Part shown: positions 33,077-41,609 of the stretch, piece after piece | How positions within the stretch are numbered: position 1 is the stretch's first letter | How the letters are laid out: each line of letters begins with the position of its first letter | Assembly (NCBI GenBank): GCA_046541805.1 | Contig: JBKHCM010000006.1 | Location: 1-53,380 of the forward strand | Direction of reading: 5' to 3' | DNA length: 53,380 nucleotides | From: JAAAPF01 sp046541805 | GTDB taxonomy: Bacteria; Pseudomonadota; Alphaproteobacteria; Geminicoccales; Geminicoccaceae | Position numbers and translations under genes: made by a program | The notes under the pieces: model-generated | The model's database searches: none | What the model saw: the letters and a program-made list of their open reading frames with translations, nothing else | Told to the model about the DNA's origin: nothing

Positions 33077-33844
33077 TCAACGCCCGGCGTAGGTCGCCTC
33101 CAGATAACGCCGGATCGCCTCGGATTCGAACATCTCCCGGCTGGTGTTCGGATCGATCAGATACGGCACCATCACCTTGCCTGTCCGGGCTTCGAGCTCG
33201 CGGCGGTTGTCGGTCTCCACCTCGACCGTGAGGTTGAGGCGGTCGCGCAGCGGCGTTGGTACGCTTTCCTTGAGCTGGGTGCGCCCCATGCTCTTCAAGA
33301 GATAGGGGAGTTCCAGCTCGCAGAGCGTCTCGCGGACGAGCCGCGCGAACGGGCTGCTCTCGATGCTGTAGAGCACCAGCGGCGCCGCCGGTTCCCGCGA
33401 CGGTCGCGCCCGGCTGCCCGCGCCGCCGCGCCACAGGGTCGCGAAGCTAGAGGAGACCGCGTTCACGCCGGCGAAGCGCCACGCCGCCGGCAGCGGCCGC
33501 CGGCCGTAGGTCTCGAACAGGTACGCGACGATGTCGGCGGACTCGTACATCTGGCGGCCGGTGTTCGGGTCGACCAGAAAGGGGAACTGCGCCTTGCCGC
33601 CGAGCTCGACGACGCGGGGGCGAAAGCGTGTGCCCCCCTTGGGGCAGGGCTGCACCAGCGCGTCGAGGTCGAGCTCGGTGAGCGCCTCGCGCACCAGCCG
33701 GCAGAAGGGGCAGCCCTCGAACTCGTAGAGCTCGAGCGGGCGCTCGGGCCGCGCCGTCGCCGGGCGGGTGTAGATGCCGCGGCCCATGCGGGTCATGGTC
33801 GCCACGACGGACGAGGCGACGGCGGCGGTGTGGGCGAACGGCAT
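33077..33844 (-). CDS. protein with two tandem thioredoxin-fold (GST N-terminal) domains
   Basis: A 255-residue protein with two successive GST-N/glutaredoxin-like domains. Domain 1 (about 38 to 115) has LELYEFEGCPFCRLVREAL with an intact CPFC redox motif, FPFLVDPNTG and MYESADIVAYLFETYG. Domain 2 (about 155 to 250) has LVLYSIESSPFARLVRETL, where the CPFC is replaced by SSPFA, then VPYLIDPNTSREMFESEAIRRYLE. Similar tandem proteins occur in cyanobacteria and plant plastids. No GST C-terminal helical domain follows, so a glutathione-binding oxidoreductase rather than a classical transferase is likely. The ATG at 33844 has GAGG six bases upstream. Operon with the SOUL gene. Confidence 0.87.
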   Translation of the reverse strand: MPFAHTAAVASSVVATMTRMGRGIYTRPATARPERPLELYEFEGCPFCRLVREALTELDLDALVQPCPKGGTRFRPRVVELGGKAQFPFLVDPNTGRQMYESADIVAYLFETYGRRPLPAAWRFAGVNAVSSSFATLWRGGAGSRARPSREPAAPLVLYSIESSPFARLVRETLCELELPYLLKSMGRTQLKESVPTPLRDRLNLTVEVETDNRRELEARTGKVMVPYLIDPNTSREMFESEAIRRYLEATYAGR

Positions 33845-33907
33845 GGCGGTCCTCGCGTCGTTGCGCTGCGGTGGAATGTTGGGCGCGCGCCCCGTAAAGC
33901 AACGGCC

Positions 33908-35152
33908 TCAGGCCGGCGCCGGTGCCCGGGCGAGGAGATGGCGGGTGACCAGCGCGAAGCCGCCGCTGAGCCCGAGCGCCACGACCGCCATGGTGGCGAA
34001 TTGCGCCTCGAGGCCGACGCCGGCGTCGAGCAACAGGCCCGTCACCCCGGGCGCCATCGCCGTCGCGAAGACCGTGGCGCTGCTCACCAGCCCGCGCACG
34101 CCACCCAGATGGCGCGTGCCGTAGAGCTCCGCGAACAGCGCCGCCATCAAGGTGTGGATCGCGCCGGTCGTGAGCCCGATCAGGCCGAGGACGACGAACG
34201 CCGCGAAGGACGCGGTCGCCGTCGCCAACACGCCGAGCCCGGCGGCGAGCGGGAGCAGGACGAACGGCACCAGCCGGACCGCACCCAAACGGTCGACCAG
34301 CAGCCCGCTCGCGAGCCCGCCGGCTACCGAGAGCGCGGCGTAGACCGGAAAGGCCAGGGCGTAGAGCTCGAGGCTCCAGCCCTTGGCCGCCATCAACGGG
34401 GTCGCCTGGAAGAGCACCGCGGTGCCCATGAAGGGCGAGGCCAAGACACCCGGCAGCAGCGCCCAGAAGACCGGGTGGCGCAGGACCTCGCGGCGACCCC
34501 GGTGTCGCCCGTCGAGGCCGGCGGACACGGCCGCGGCGCCGGCGTCCGCCCGCGGGCGGCGCGGGGTTCGCTCGACCGCGGCGAGGCGGATGACCACCGG
34601 CACCAAGACCACCGCGAGCGCGAGCGCCACGGCCAGCCAGGCGCCGCGCCAGCCGAGCCAGGCGACGAGTGCCACTACGAGGCCCGGGAGCACCGCCTCG
34701 CCCAGCGGGTGGCCGAGGGAGACGAGCGCGAGCGCGCGCCCACGGCTCGCCTCGAACCAGCGCGCCGCGGCAGTGATCGCCACGTGCGACGCCATCCCCT
34801 GACCGGCGAAGCGCAGGAGGAAGACGGCGACGCCCAAAAGCCACACCGCCTGGGCGGCGCTCATCGCCACCGCCCCCACCGCCAACAGGCCGAGCACGCC
34901 GGCGGCCGGCACCGCCATCGGCCGCCGGTCGGCGACATGGCCGACGACGCCGATCGCGAGCGCCGAGCCGAGCGTGGCCGCGGCGTAGAGCGTGCCCCAG
35001 CCGCCGTGGCCGAGCCCCGTGGCGGTCCTGAGCGGGTCCGCGAACAACGCGATGAAGAAGGTCTGCCCGAAGGAGGAGGCGAAGGTCATCAAGACCCCCG
35101 CGCCCAGCCAGCGCGCGTTGTCGCGGACGAACCGCCAGGTCGCGCGGGTCAC
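33908..35152 (-). CDS. MFS transporter
   Basis: A 414-residue major facilitator with 12 predicted helices, the MFS loop motif GVVGHVADRRP between helices 2 and 3, and the second-half counterpart GLASGLLVDRLGAVR. A cytoplasmic loop rich in charged residues at about 190 to 225 separates the halves. General resemblance is to the NarK/oxalate-formate antiporter-like groups; substrate unknown. The GTG start at 35152 is 6 bases after the stop of the family 5 solute-binding protein gene, so expression is probably coupled. Confidence 0.9.
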   Translation of the reverse strand: MTRATWRFVRDNARWLGAGVLMTFASSFGQTFFIALFADPLRTATGLGHGGWGTLYAAATLGSALAIGVVGHVADRRPMAVPAAGVLGLLAVGAVAMSAAQAVWLLGVAVFLLRFAGQGMASHVAITAAARWFEASRGRALALVSLGHPLGEAVLPGLVVALVAWLGWRGAWLAVALALAVVLVPVVIRLAAVERTPRRPRADAGAAAVSAGLDGRHRGRREVLRHPVFWALLPGVLASPFMGTAVLFQATPLMAAKGWSLELYALAFPVYAALSVAGGLASGLLVDRLGAVRLVPFVLLPLAAGLGVLATATASFAAFVVLGLIGLTTGAIHTLMAALFAELYGTRHLGGVRGLVSSATVFATAMAPGVTGLLLDAGVGLEAQFATMAVVALGLSGGFALVTRHLLARAPAPA

Positions 35153-35158
35153 CTCGCC

Positions 35159-36865
35159 TCAGCTCTCCACCCAGGTCTTGTTGAGCTGATGGTATTTCGA
35201 GGGGTGGGCGGGGAAGTCGTGCACGCGCTCGCTGGTCATGGTGTAGATCGGCCGCCACAAGGGCTGGACGATCGCACCGCTCTCCTGCAGCAGGCGCTCG
35301 ACCGTCTCCATCTTCGCCCGCCGCTCGTCGGGATCGAACGTCGCCTCGGCGTCGTCCAGCGCGGCGTCGAACTCGGGGTTCGAGAAGTGGCTCTCGTTCC
35401 ACGGCACGCCCGAGCGGTAGGCCTGCGACAGCACCATCGTGCCCAGCGGGCGGTGCGCCCAGGAGGTCGCGCCGAAGGCCGTGCTGGTCCAGATCTCCCA
35501 GTACTTCGACGCCGGCATCAGGTTGATGTTCAACGTGATGCCGGCCTCGGCGACCTGGTCGCGCGCGGCCTCGCATACGGCCTGCTGCCAGACGCCGTCG
35601 GTGTTGCCGACGTCGATGGTGAGGTCGATGCCGTCGGGATAGCCCGCGTCGGCCAAGAGCCGCTTCGCTTCGTCGACGTCGCGCACCATCGCCGGCAGCT
35701 CGAAATACTCCGGGTGGATCGGCGAGACGTGGTGGTCCTCGCCGACATCGGCGTCCTCGGCGAAGACGTTCTCGGCGATCGCCGAGTTGTCGACCGCGAG
35801 CCGGAAGGCCTTGCGCACCCGCGCGTCGTCGAAGGGTGGCTGGTCCACCTGCATGCGCAGGACGAGACAGTAGGCGGTGCGCACCGACAGGATGTTGCCG
35901 GCGATGCTCCGGGCGAACGGCAGCTGCTCGGGGCCGAATTCGAAGATGGCGTCGACGTCGCCGCCGGCGAGCGCCACCAGCTGGTTGTCGACGCTGAAGT
36001 CGTAGTAGTGGATCTCGTCGAGAAAGACCTCGCCGCCCCAGTAGTCGAAGGGCTCGCCGTCGGTCCGTGTGGTGATGCGCTCGAGCTCGCAGCGCTCGCC
36101 GACGACCAGGCGCTTGAGGGTGTACGGCCCGGTGCCGATCGGGTTGTCCGACCAGGGCGGGGTGAAGGACGGGTGCACGATCGCCGAGGCGAAGTTCGCG
36201 AAGTCCTCGGGCACGGAGAGTACCGACTTGGCGAGGTGGAGCTTGAGGGTCAGGCGGTCGACCACCTCGACGGCATCCGCGATCGCCCGCTTGACCGGCT
36301 CCCCCTCCTCGTCGGTCTCGTCGGTCTCCTCGATCATCGCGGCGAAGGTGGAAAGCCCGCTGTTGGCCGAGCCGAGCGCCGGGTCGGTCCAGCGCCGAAC
36401 GTTCCAGGCGACGTCCTCGGCGGTGAGCGGATCGCCGTTGTGCCAGGTGACGTTGTCCCGCAAGCGGATGGTCCAGGTTTTGAGATCGTCCGAAGGCTCC
36501 CAGCCGGCGGCGAGCATCGGGCGGGTGACGTTGTCCGGGCCGGTCATGGCGACGTAGTCGAGGATGTGGCCGGCCTGGTTCGCCATCTCTCCCCACGAGA
36601 AGAGCGCTGGGTCCTCCATCTCCTGCACGTTCATGCCGATGCGGATGCGTCCGCCCGGACGCGCGTTCGGGTCCGCCGGCGGGAAGGGCAGATCGGCGGT
36701 GGTCTGCGCGGCCGCCGGCTCCGGCAGGCCGGCCATGGCGTAGGCGGTCGTGGCCGAGGCGCCGAGCAGCGCGGCGATGCGGACGAAGCCGCGGCGCGAC
36801 AGGCGCTCGCTCACCATCAGGCGGCGGGCCCGGTCGAGGAGCCGAGGATTGGGAGCAGCGGTCAT
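35159..36865 (-). CDS. family 5 extracellular solute-binding protein, Tat-type signal
   Basis: A 568-residue peptide/nickel/oligosaccharide-type (SBP_bac_5) binding protein. The N-terminus is a twin-arginine signal, ERLSRRGFVRIAALLGASA, so it is probably exported folded by the Tat system. Family segments: WTIRLRDNVTWHNGDPLTAEDV, NPIGTGPYTLKRLVVGE, DDARVRKAFRLAVDN, PDERRAKMETVERLLQESG. The ATG at 36865 has GGAG about 9 bases upstream; the frame continues to 37195 but would lose the signal peptide. Genes for ABC permeases and ATPases are absent here. Instead an MFS transporter gene follows at 6 bases. Confidence 0.92.
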   Translation of the reverse strand: MTAAPNPRLLDRARRLMVSERLSRRGFVRIAALLGASATTAYAMAGLPEPAAAQTTADLPFPPADPNARPGGRIRIGMNVQEMEDPALFSWGEMANQAGHILDYVAMTGPDNVTRPMLAAGWEPSDDLKTWTIRLRDNVTWHNGDPLTAEDVAWNVRRWTDPALGSANSGLSTFAAMIEETDETDEEGEPVKRAIADAVEVVDRLTLKLHLAKSVLSVPEDFANFASAIVHPSFTPPWSDNPIGTGPYTLKRLVVGERCELERITTRTDGEPFDYWGGEVFLDEIHYYDFSVDNQLVALAGGDVDAIFEFGPEQLPFARSIAGNILSVRTAYCLVLRMQVDQPPFDDARVRKAFRLAVDNSAIAENVFAEDADVGEDHHVSPIHPEYFELPAMVRDVDEAKRLLADAGYPDGIDLTIDVGNTDGVWQQAVCEAARDQVAEAGITLNINLMPASKYWEIWTSTAFGATSWAHRPLGTMVLSQAYRSGVPWNESHFSNPEFDAALDDAEATFDPDERRAKMETVERLLQESGAIVQPLWRPIYTMTSERVHDFPAHPSKYHQLNKTWVES

Positions 36866-36944
36866 GGGCGATCTCCGTGGCGGCGGAGGTGGGTGGCGAC
36901 GGGCGAGGACCGGGCGAGCGCCGCCGCGGTGGCGACCCTCGTGA

Positions 36945-37469
36945 TCAGTCACGGCGTTGGACGACCGGTTGGGTCCTGCGGTCGTAGACGCGAAAGCCGC
37001 AGGCCTCGTAGTTGGCGAGCGCGCGGGGATGGTCGAGGTCGCAGGTGTGCACCCAGACCCGCCCGGGTCGCGAGCGCCAGGCGCGGGCGGTGATCTGCTC
37101 GAGGAACCAGCGGCCGAGACCGCGGCCGATGGCCTCGGGCACGAGGCCGAAATAGGCGAGCTTGACCTCCCCGCCGCGGCGGCGGTCGAGCTCACCGTAG
37201 CCCGCCGGCACGCCGCCTTCGCTCAACAGGTGCACCTCGACGCGCGGGTCGGCGAGCCCGGCTTCGAGGGTGGCGTCGGACGCGAACTTGCGCTCGATCC
37301 AAAACCAATCGGCGCCGACCGCGTCGTAGAGGTAGCGATAGAACCGCACGCTCGGTCGCACCAACCGCTCGATGCGAAAGCCGCCGTCGGGCCACGGCCG
37401 CGTCGCCGGCACCGGCTCGGTCATCTGCAGATAGGTGACGACCGTGGTCCGGCCGAGCAGCTCCTTCAT
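36945..37469 (-). CDS. GNAT family N-acetyltransferase
   Basis: A 174-residue acetyltransferase using acetyl-CoA. The GNAT fold is visible: strand ending VKLAYFGLVPEAIGRGLGRWFLEQI, in which the acetyl-CoA pyrophosphate loop is AIGRGLG, then HTCDLDHPRALANYEACGFRVYD, the usual last motif. The acceptor is unknown. The ATG at 37469 follows a GAGGGG sequence and lies 20 bases after the sulfurtransferase stop, so it is probably in the cysK-sseA operon. Confidence 0.88.
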   Translation of the reverse strand: MKELLGRTTVVTYLQMTEPVPATRPWPDGGFRIERLVRPSVRFYRYLYDAVGADWFWIERKFASDATLEAGLADPRVEVHLLSEGGVPAGYGELDRRRGGEVKLAYFGLVPEAIGRGLGRWFLEQITARAWRSRPGRVWVHTCDLDHPRALANYEACGFRVYDRRTQPVVQRRD

Positions 37470-37489
37470 CGCCCCGACCCACCCCTCGC

Positions 37490-38332
37490 TCAGGTGGTCT
37501 CGACCGGGGTATCGGCTCGGCCACCCCACTCGGCCCAGGAGCCGTCGTAGACGGCGGCGTCCTCGCGGCCGAGCTCGAACAACGCGAGGTTGATCACCGC
37601 CGCGCTCACTCCCGAACCGCAGGTGCTGACCACCGGCTTCGCCGGATCGACGCCGGCGGCGTCGAAGACCTGCCGCAGCCGAGCGGGCGGCAGCATGGTG
37701 TGGCTTTCGGGATCGATGAGCGCGGTGTGCGGCAGGTTGAGGCTGCCCGGGATGTGGCCGGCGCGCATGTTCGGCCGCGGCTCGGGCTCGGTGCCGTAAA
37801 AGCGGCCGGCCGGCCGGGCGTCGACGACCTGCTCCTCCTTGGCCGTGATGTTGCGCCGGACCTGCTCCAAGTCGCGCAACAGAAAGTTGTTCTGCCGGGC
37901 GGTGAAGTGGCGCTCGGTCGGCCGGCGCGGCAGGTCCTCGAGCGGCCGCCCCTCCGCCCGCCATTTCTCCAGACCGCCGTCGAGCACCGCGACGTCGCGG
38001 GCGCCGAAGAGGCGGAACATCCACCACGCGCGCGCGCTCGCACAGAAACGGTTGGCGTCGTAGCAGACGATCCGGGCGCCGTCGCCGAGCCCGAGCTTCT
38101 TGACCCTGGCCGAGAACTTGGCCGGCGACGGCACCATGTGCGGCAGCTCGGTGCCGTCGGCGGCGATGTCGTCGATGTCGAAGAAGACGGCGCCGGGGAT
38201 GTGGCGCTGCTCGAACTCCGCCAGCGGGTCACGACCATGATGCGGCAAAAAGAACGTGGCGTCGACGACGCGGACGTCGGGGCTCGCGAGGTGGTCGTCG
38301 AGCCATTGGGTCGAGACGAGAGCGCTCACCAT
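37490..38332 (-). CDS. sseA: 3-mercaptopyruvate/thiosulfate sulfurtransferase (tandem rhodanese)
   Basis: A 280-residue enzyme of two rhodanese domains. The first (about 1 to 125) is inactive as usual, the second carries the catalytic loop CGSGVSA, the CG[S/T]GV type of mercaptopyruvate sulfurtransferases rather than CRKGVT of thiosulfate rhodaneses. Other markers: HIPGAVFFDID, DGGLEKWRAEG, GHIPGSLNLPH, YDGSWAEWG. It moves sulfur from 3-mercaptopyruvate to thiol acceptors. The ATG at 38332 is 6 bases after GAGGA; another ATG at 38338 abuts it. It follows cysK by 24 bases, which fits a shared cysteine-sulfur role. Confidence 0.94.
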   Translation of the reverse strand: MVSALVSTQWLDDHLASPDVRVVDATFFLPHHGRDPLAEFEQRHIPGAVFFDIDDIAADGTELPHMVPSPAKFSARVKKLGLGDGARIVCYDANRFCASARAWWMFRLFGARDVAVLDGGLEKWRAEGRPLEDLPRRPTERHFTARQNNFLLRDLEQVRRNITAKEEQVVDARPAGRFYGTEPEPRPNMRAGHIPGSLNLPHTALIDPESHTMLPPARLRQVFDAAGVDPAKPVVSTCGSGVSAAVINLALFELGREDAAVYDGSWAEWGGRADTPVETT

Positions 38333-38356
38333 GGGCATTCCTCGGCTTGGGGGCGG

Positions 38357-39361
38357 TCAGCGGGGCTCGAGCCAGGGCGGCGTCGGCAGGTTCTTGGCGC
38401 GCAGGACGTCGGGATTGTAGAGCTTGCTCTGATAGCGGGCGCCGTGGTCGCAGAGAATGGTGACGATGGTGTGCCCGCGGCCGAGGTCTTTCGCAAGGCG
38501 GATGGCGCCGGCGACGTTGATGCCGGCGGAGCCGCCGAGGACGAGGCCCTCCTGCTCGACGAGATCGAAGAGCACGCGCAGCGCCTCCTCGTCGCTCACC
38601 CGCAGCTGGCCGTCGGGTACGAAGCCCTCGAGATTGGCGGTGACGCGGCCCTGGCCGATGCCCTCGGTGATGGAGTTGCCCTCGGCCTTGAGCTCGCCGT
38701 GTTCGTAGTAGTGCCAGAGCGCCGAGCCGAAGGGGTCGGCGAGCACGATCTTCACCGTCGGATCGCGCTCGCGCAGGGCGCGGCCGACGCCGGCGAGGGT
38801 CCCGCCGGTGCCGACGGCGCAGGTGAAGGCGTCGACGTGGCCCGCGGTGTCGCGCCAGATCTCGGGGCCGAGGCGCAGATAATGGCCGTCGCGGTTGGCG
38901 ACGTTGTCGAACTGGTTGGCCCAGATCGCACCCTTGGGCTCGCGCTCGGCGAGCTCGGCGGCGAGGCGCTCGGAGACGCGGATGTAGTTGCCCGGGTCCT
39001 TGTAGGGCACCGCCTCGACCTCGTGGAGCTCGGCGCCGGCGAGGCGGATCGCGTCCTTCTTCTCCCGGCTCTGGGTCTTCGGCATGACGATGACGGTGCG
39101 ATAGCCCTTGGCCCGGCCGACCAGCGCGAGGCCGATGCCGGTGTTGCCGGCGGTGCCCTCGACGATGACGCCGCCGGGGCGCAGGAGACCCCTGGCCTCG
39201 GCGTCCTCGACGATGGCGAGCGCGGCGCGGTCCTTGATGCTGCCGCCGGGGTTCAAGAACTCGCACTTGGCGAGGATCTCGCAGCCGGTCGCGTCGGAGG
39301 CGCGGTTCAAGCGCAGCAGTGGGGTGTCGCCGATCAGGCTCACCACGGAACGTGCGATCAT
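38357..39361 (-). CDS. cysK: cysteine synthase A (O-acetylserine sulfhydrylase)
   Basis: A 334-residue PLP enzyme that makes cysteine from O-acetylserine and sulfide. The PLP lysine is in LNPGGSIKDRAAL. Further motifs are EGTAGNTGIGLALVGRAKGY (substrate loop), TCAVGTGGTLAGVGRALRER (phosphate-binding GTGGT) and GGSAGINVAGAIRLA. Slightly longer than E. coli CysK, as in many alphaproteobacteria. Cystathionine beta-synthase-like activity is possible in this fold family, but no CBS domain is present. The ATG at 39361 has GGAGG seven bases upstream; codons reaching 39394 would overlap csaA. Confidence 0.93.
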   Translation of the reverse strand: MIARSVVSLIGDTPLLRLNRASDATGCEILAKCEFLNPGGSIKDRAALAIVEDAEARGLLRPGGVIVEGTAGNTGIGLALVGRAKGYRTVIVMPKTQSREKKDAIRLAGAELHEVEAVPYKDPGNYIRVSERLAAELAEREPKGAIWANQFDNVANRDGHYLRLGPEIWRDTAGHVDAFTCAVGTGGTLAGVGRALRERDPTVKIVLADPFGSALWHYYEHGELKAEGNSITEGIGQGRVTANLEGFVPDGQLRVSDEEALRVLFDLVEQEGLVLGGSAGINVAGAIRLAKDLGRGHTIVTILCDHGARYQSKLYNPDVLRAKNLPTPPWLEPR

Positions 39362-39390
39362 CGGCCGGCCTCCGCCTGCGCTCGCCGCTC

Positions 39391-39750
39391 TCAATAGAGG
39401 CGCCCGCCCAACGGTACCTCGGCGTCCGGGCCGACCAGGACGACCTCGCCCGCCGCGTCGGGCACGCCGAGCACCAGCACCTCGCTCGTGAACCTGCCGA
39501 TCCGCTTGGGCGGGAAGTTCACCACCGCCAGCACCTGCCGCCCGGGCAACGCCGCCGGCGTGTAGCGCGCGGTAATCTGCGCCGACGTCGGCTTCACGCC
39601 CAAGGGCTCACCGAAGTCGACCCAGAGCTTGAGGGCCGGCGTTCGGGCCTCGGGGAAGGGCTCGGCGCGCAGGATGCGGCCGACGCGCACGTCGACCTTC
39701 AAGAAGTCGTCGAGACCGATCTCGCCCGTCGGCGCCTCGTCGTCGGTCAT
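39391..39750 (-). CDS. csaA: CsaA-type tRNA-binding domain protein
   Basis: A 119-residue OB-fold protein of the EMAP/CsaA family: DFLKVDVRVGRILRAEPFPE, KLWVDFGEPLGVKPTSAQIT, GRQVLAVVNFPPKRIG and the C-terminal VPLGGRLY. CsaA has been linked to protein export as a chaperone in Bacillus, and the domain binds tRNA in synthetase-associated proteins. It sits between etf-QO and cysK on the minus strand with 95 and 29 bases of spacing. Confidence 0.92.
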   Translation of the reverse strand: MTDDEAPTGEIGLDDFLKVDVRVGRILRAEPFPEARTPALKLWVDFGEPLGVKPTSAQITARYTPAALPGRQVLAVVNFPPKRIGRFTSEVLVLGVPDAAGEVVLVGPDAEVPLGGRLY

Positions 39751-39845
39751 GCCGCGCTCACCCCCTCCGTCGTGCCGGCCGTCGCCCGCGCCCGCGCGGA
39801 GGCGAACGCTAGGCGACAGGGCGGCGGCGGGCAAGACGGGGGCGG

Positions 39846-41471
39846 TCACATGTTCGGATAGTTCGGCCCGCCCGAGCCCTCGGGCACGACCCAGTGGATG
39901 TTCTGCAGCGGGTCCTTGATGTCGCAGGTCTTGCAGTGCACGCAGTTCTGCGCGTTGATCTGCAGCTTCGGCTTGCCCTCCTCCTCGACGATCTCGTAGA
40001 CGCCGGCCGGGCAGTAGCGCGTCTCGGGCGCGGCGTAGTCGTTGTAGTTGACGTCGATGGCGATGCGCTCGTCCTTGAGCGTCAGATGCACCGGCTGGTC
40101 CTCCTCGTGGTAGGTGTTGGAGAGGAAGACCGAGGACAACTTGTCGAAACTGATGACGCCGTCCGGCTTGGGATAGTCGATCGGCGTGCACTCGCTCGCC
40201 TTCTTGGTGCTGCCGTGGTCGGTGTGATGGCCTAGGGTCCAGGGCGCGCGGCCCCTGAGGACGTAGGTGTCGAGCCCGCTGTAGGCGAGGCCGGGCAACA
40301 GCCCCCAGCGAAAGGCCGGGCGGATGTTGCGCACCTTGTAGAGCTCGTCCCAAAGCCAGGTCTGCTTGAGCTTGTCCTTGTAGCCCTGGATTCGCGCCGG
40401 CTCCGCGGCGGTGATGGTCTCGAAGGCCTGCTCGGCGGCGACGATGCCGGACTTCATCGCGGTGTGCGTGCCCTTGATCTTGGGCACGTTCAAAAAGCCT
40501 GCGGCGCAGCCGATGATCGCCCCGCCCGGCAGCGCGAGGTCGGGGATCGACTGCAACCCGCCCTCGTTGAGCGCCCGTGCGCCGTAGGAGATGCGCCGTC
40601 CGCCCTCGAAGGTGGGCTTGATCGCCGGGTGGTGCTTGAAGCGCTGGAACTCGTCGAAGGGCGAGAGATAGGGGTTTTCGTAGTCGAGCCCGATGACGAA
40701 GCCGACCGCGACCTGGTGGTCCTCGAGGTGGTAGAGAAAGGAGCCGCCGTAGGTCTTGCGGTCCAAAGGCCAGCCGATGGTGTGGACGATCTTGCCGGGC
40801 TGGTGGACCTCGGGCTTCACCTCCCAGAGCTCCTTGAGCCCGATGCCGTAGGTCTGGGGCTGGGCGTCGGCGCGCAGGCCGTGGCGCTCGATCAGACCCT
40901 TGGTGAGCGAGCCGCGGCAGCCCTCGGCGAAGAGCGTCACCTGCGCGTGCAGCTCGATGCCGGGGGTGTAGTCCGGCTTCTTCTCGCCGTCGCGGGCGAT
41001 GCCCATGTCGCCGGTGGCGACCCCCTTGATGCGGCCGTCGTCGTGGTAGAGCACCTCCGCCGCGGCGAAGCCGGGGTAGATCTCCACGCCCATCGCCTCC
41101 GCCTGCTCGGCCAGCCAGCGGCAGACGTTGCCCAAGGAGACGATGTAGTTGCCGTGGTTCTTCATCTGCGGCGGCGCCGGCAGGCGGAACGACCGCTTCT
41201 CGGTGAGAAACAGAAAGTGGTCCTCCGTCGCCTCGGTCTTCAAGGGCGCGCCGCGCTCGCGCCAGTCGGGCAGGAGCTCGTCGAGGGCGCGCGGCTCGAT
41301 GACCGCGCCCGAGAGGATGTGCGCGCCGACCTCGGAACCCTTCTCCAGGACGCAGACCGAGAGCTCGCGCCCGGCCTCTTCCGCCAGTTGGCGCAGCCGA
41401 ATCGCGGCACACAAGCCCGCCGGCCCGGCGCCCACGATCACGACGTCGTATTCCATGGCCTCGCGTTCCAA
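39846..41471 (-). CDS. electron-transfer flavoprotein-ubiquinone oxidoreductase
   Basis: A 541-residue membrane-associated flavo-iron-sulfur enzyme that passes electrons from ETF (fatty acid and amino acid oxidation) to ubiquinone. FAD-binding VVIVGAGPAGLCAAIRL is at the N-terminus, with HILSGAVIEPRAL, GYDPG-like PDYTPGIELHAQ and the quinone-site region. The C-terminal 4Fe-4S cluster cysteines are in RYCPAGVYEI and NCVHCKTCDIKDP. TTG at 41471 is used as the start because AGGAGG lies exactly 6 bases upstream and LEREAMEYDV matches the usual family start; ATG 41456 has no comparable ribosome site. Confidence 0.95.
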   Translation of the reverse strand: MEREAMEYDVVIVGAGPAGLCAAIRLRQLAEEAGRELSVCVLEKGSEVGAHILSGAVIEPRALDELLPDWRERGAPLKTEATEDHFLFLTEKRSFRLPAPPQMKNHGNYIVSLGNVCRWLAEQAEAMGVEIYPGFAAAEVLYHDDGRIKGVATGDMGIARDGEKKPDYTPGIELHAQVTLFAEGCRGSLTKGLIERHGLRADAQPQTYGIGLKELWEVKPEVHQPGKIVHTIGWPLDRKTYGGSFLYHLEDHQVAVGFVIGLDYENPYLSPFDEFQRFKHHPAIKPTFEGGRRISYGARALNEGGLQSIPDLALPGGAIIGCAAGFLNVPKIKGTHTAMKSGIVAAEQAFETITAAEPARIQGYKDKLKQTWLWDELYKVRNIRPAFRWGLLPGLAYSGLDTYVLRGRAPWTLGHHTDHGSTKKASECTPIDYPKPDGVISFDKLSSVFLSNTYHEEDQPVHLTLKDERIAIDVNYNDYAAPETRYCPAGVYEIVEEEGKPKLQINAQNCVHCKTCDIKDPLQNIHWVVPEGSGGPNYPNM

Positions 41472-41496
41472 GGGCCACCTCCTCGCGTTCGTTCGC

Positions 41497-41506
41497 TGTT
41501 GCAACA
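41497..41506. promoter_or_regulatory. perfect 10-bp palindrome TGTTGCAACA in the etf-QO/photolyase intergenic region
   Basis: TGTTGCAACA, 25 bases upstream of the etf-QO TTG and about 100 upstream of the photolyase gene. A short palindrome like this can be a regulator half-site or chance. Its position between divergent genes makes it worth noting. Confidence 0.25.
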
Positions 41507-41609
41507 TAACCTAGGTGATCGAGACCACTTTGTCCCGTCATGAGACGACGGCCTTGGCCGGTGCGACGACCGCTCTAGGTTCGCCGCCACCGCAAGGGCG
41601 AGGAACGGG

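Noticed and set aside
32996..37093. A plus-strand open frame of about 1365 codons, and similar very long frames at 6184-9090 (+), 16672-19473 (-), 45028-48408 (-) and 41538-43796 (-)
   Set aside because: They lie antisense to well-supported genes, have Arg/Gly/Asp/His-rich composition typical of third-position GC shadows, and show no domain.
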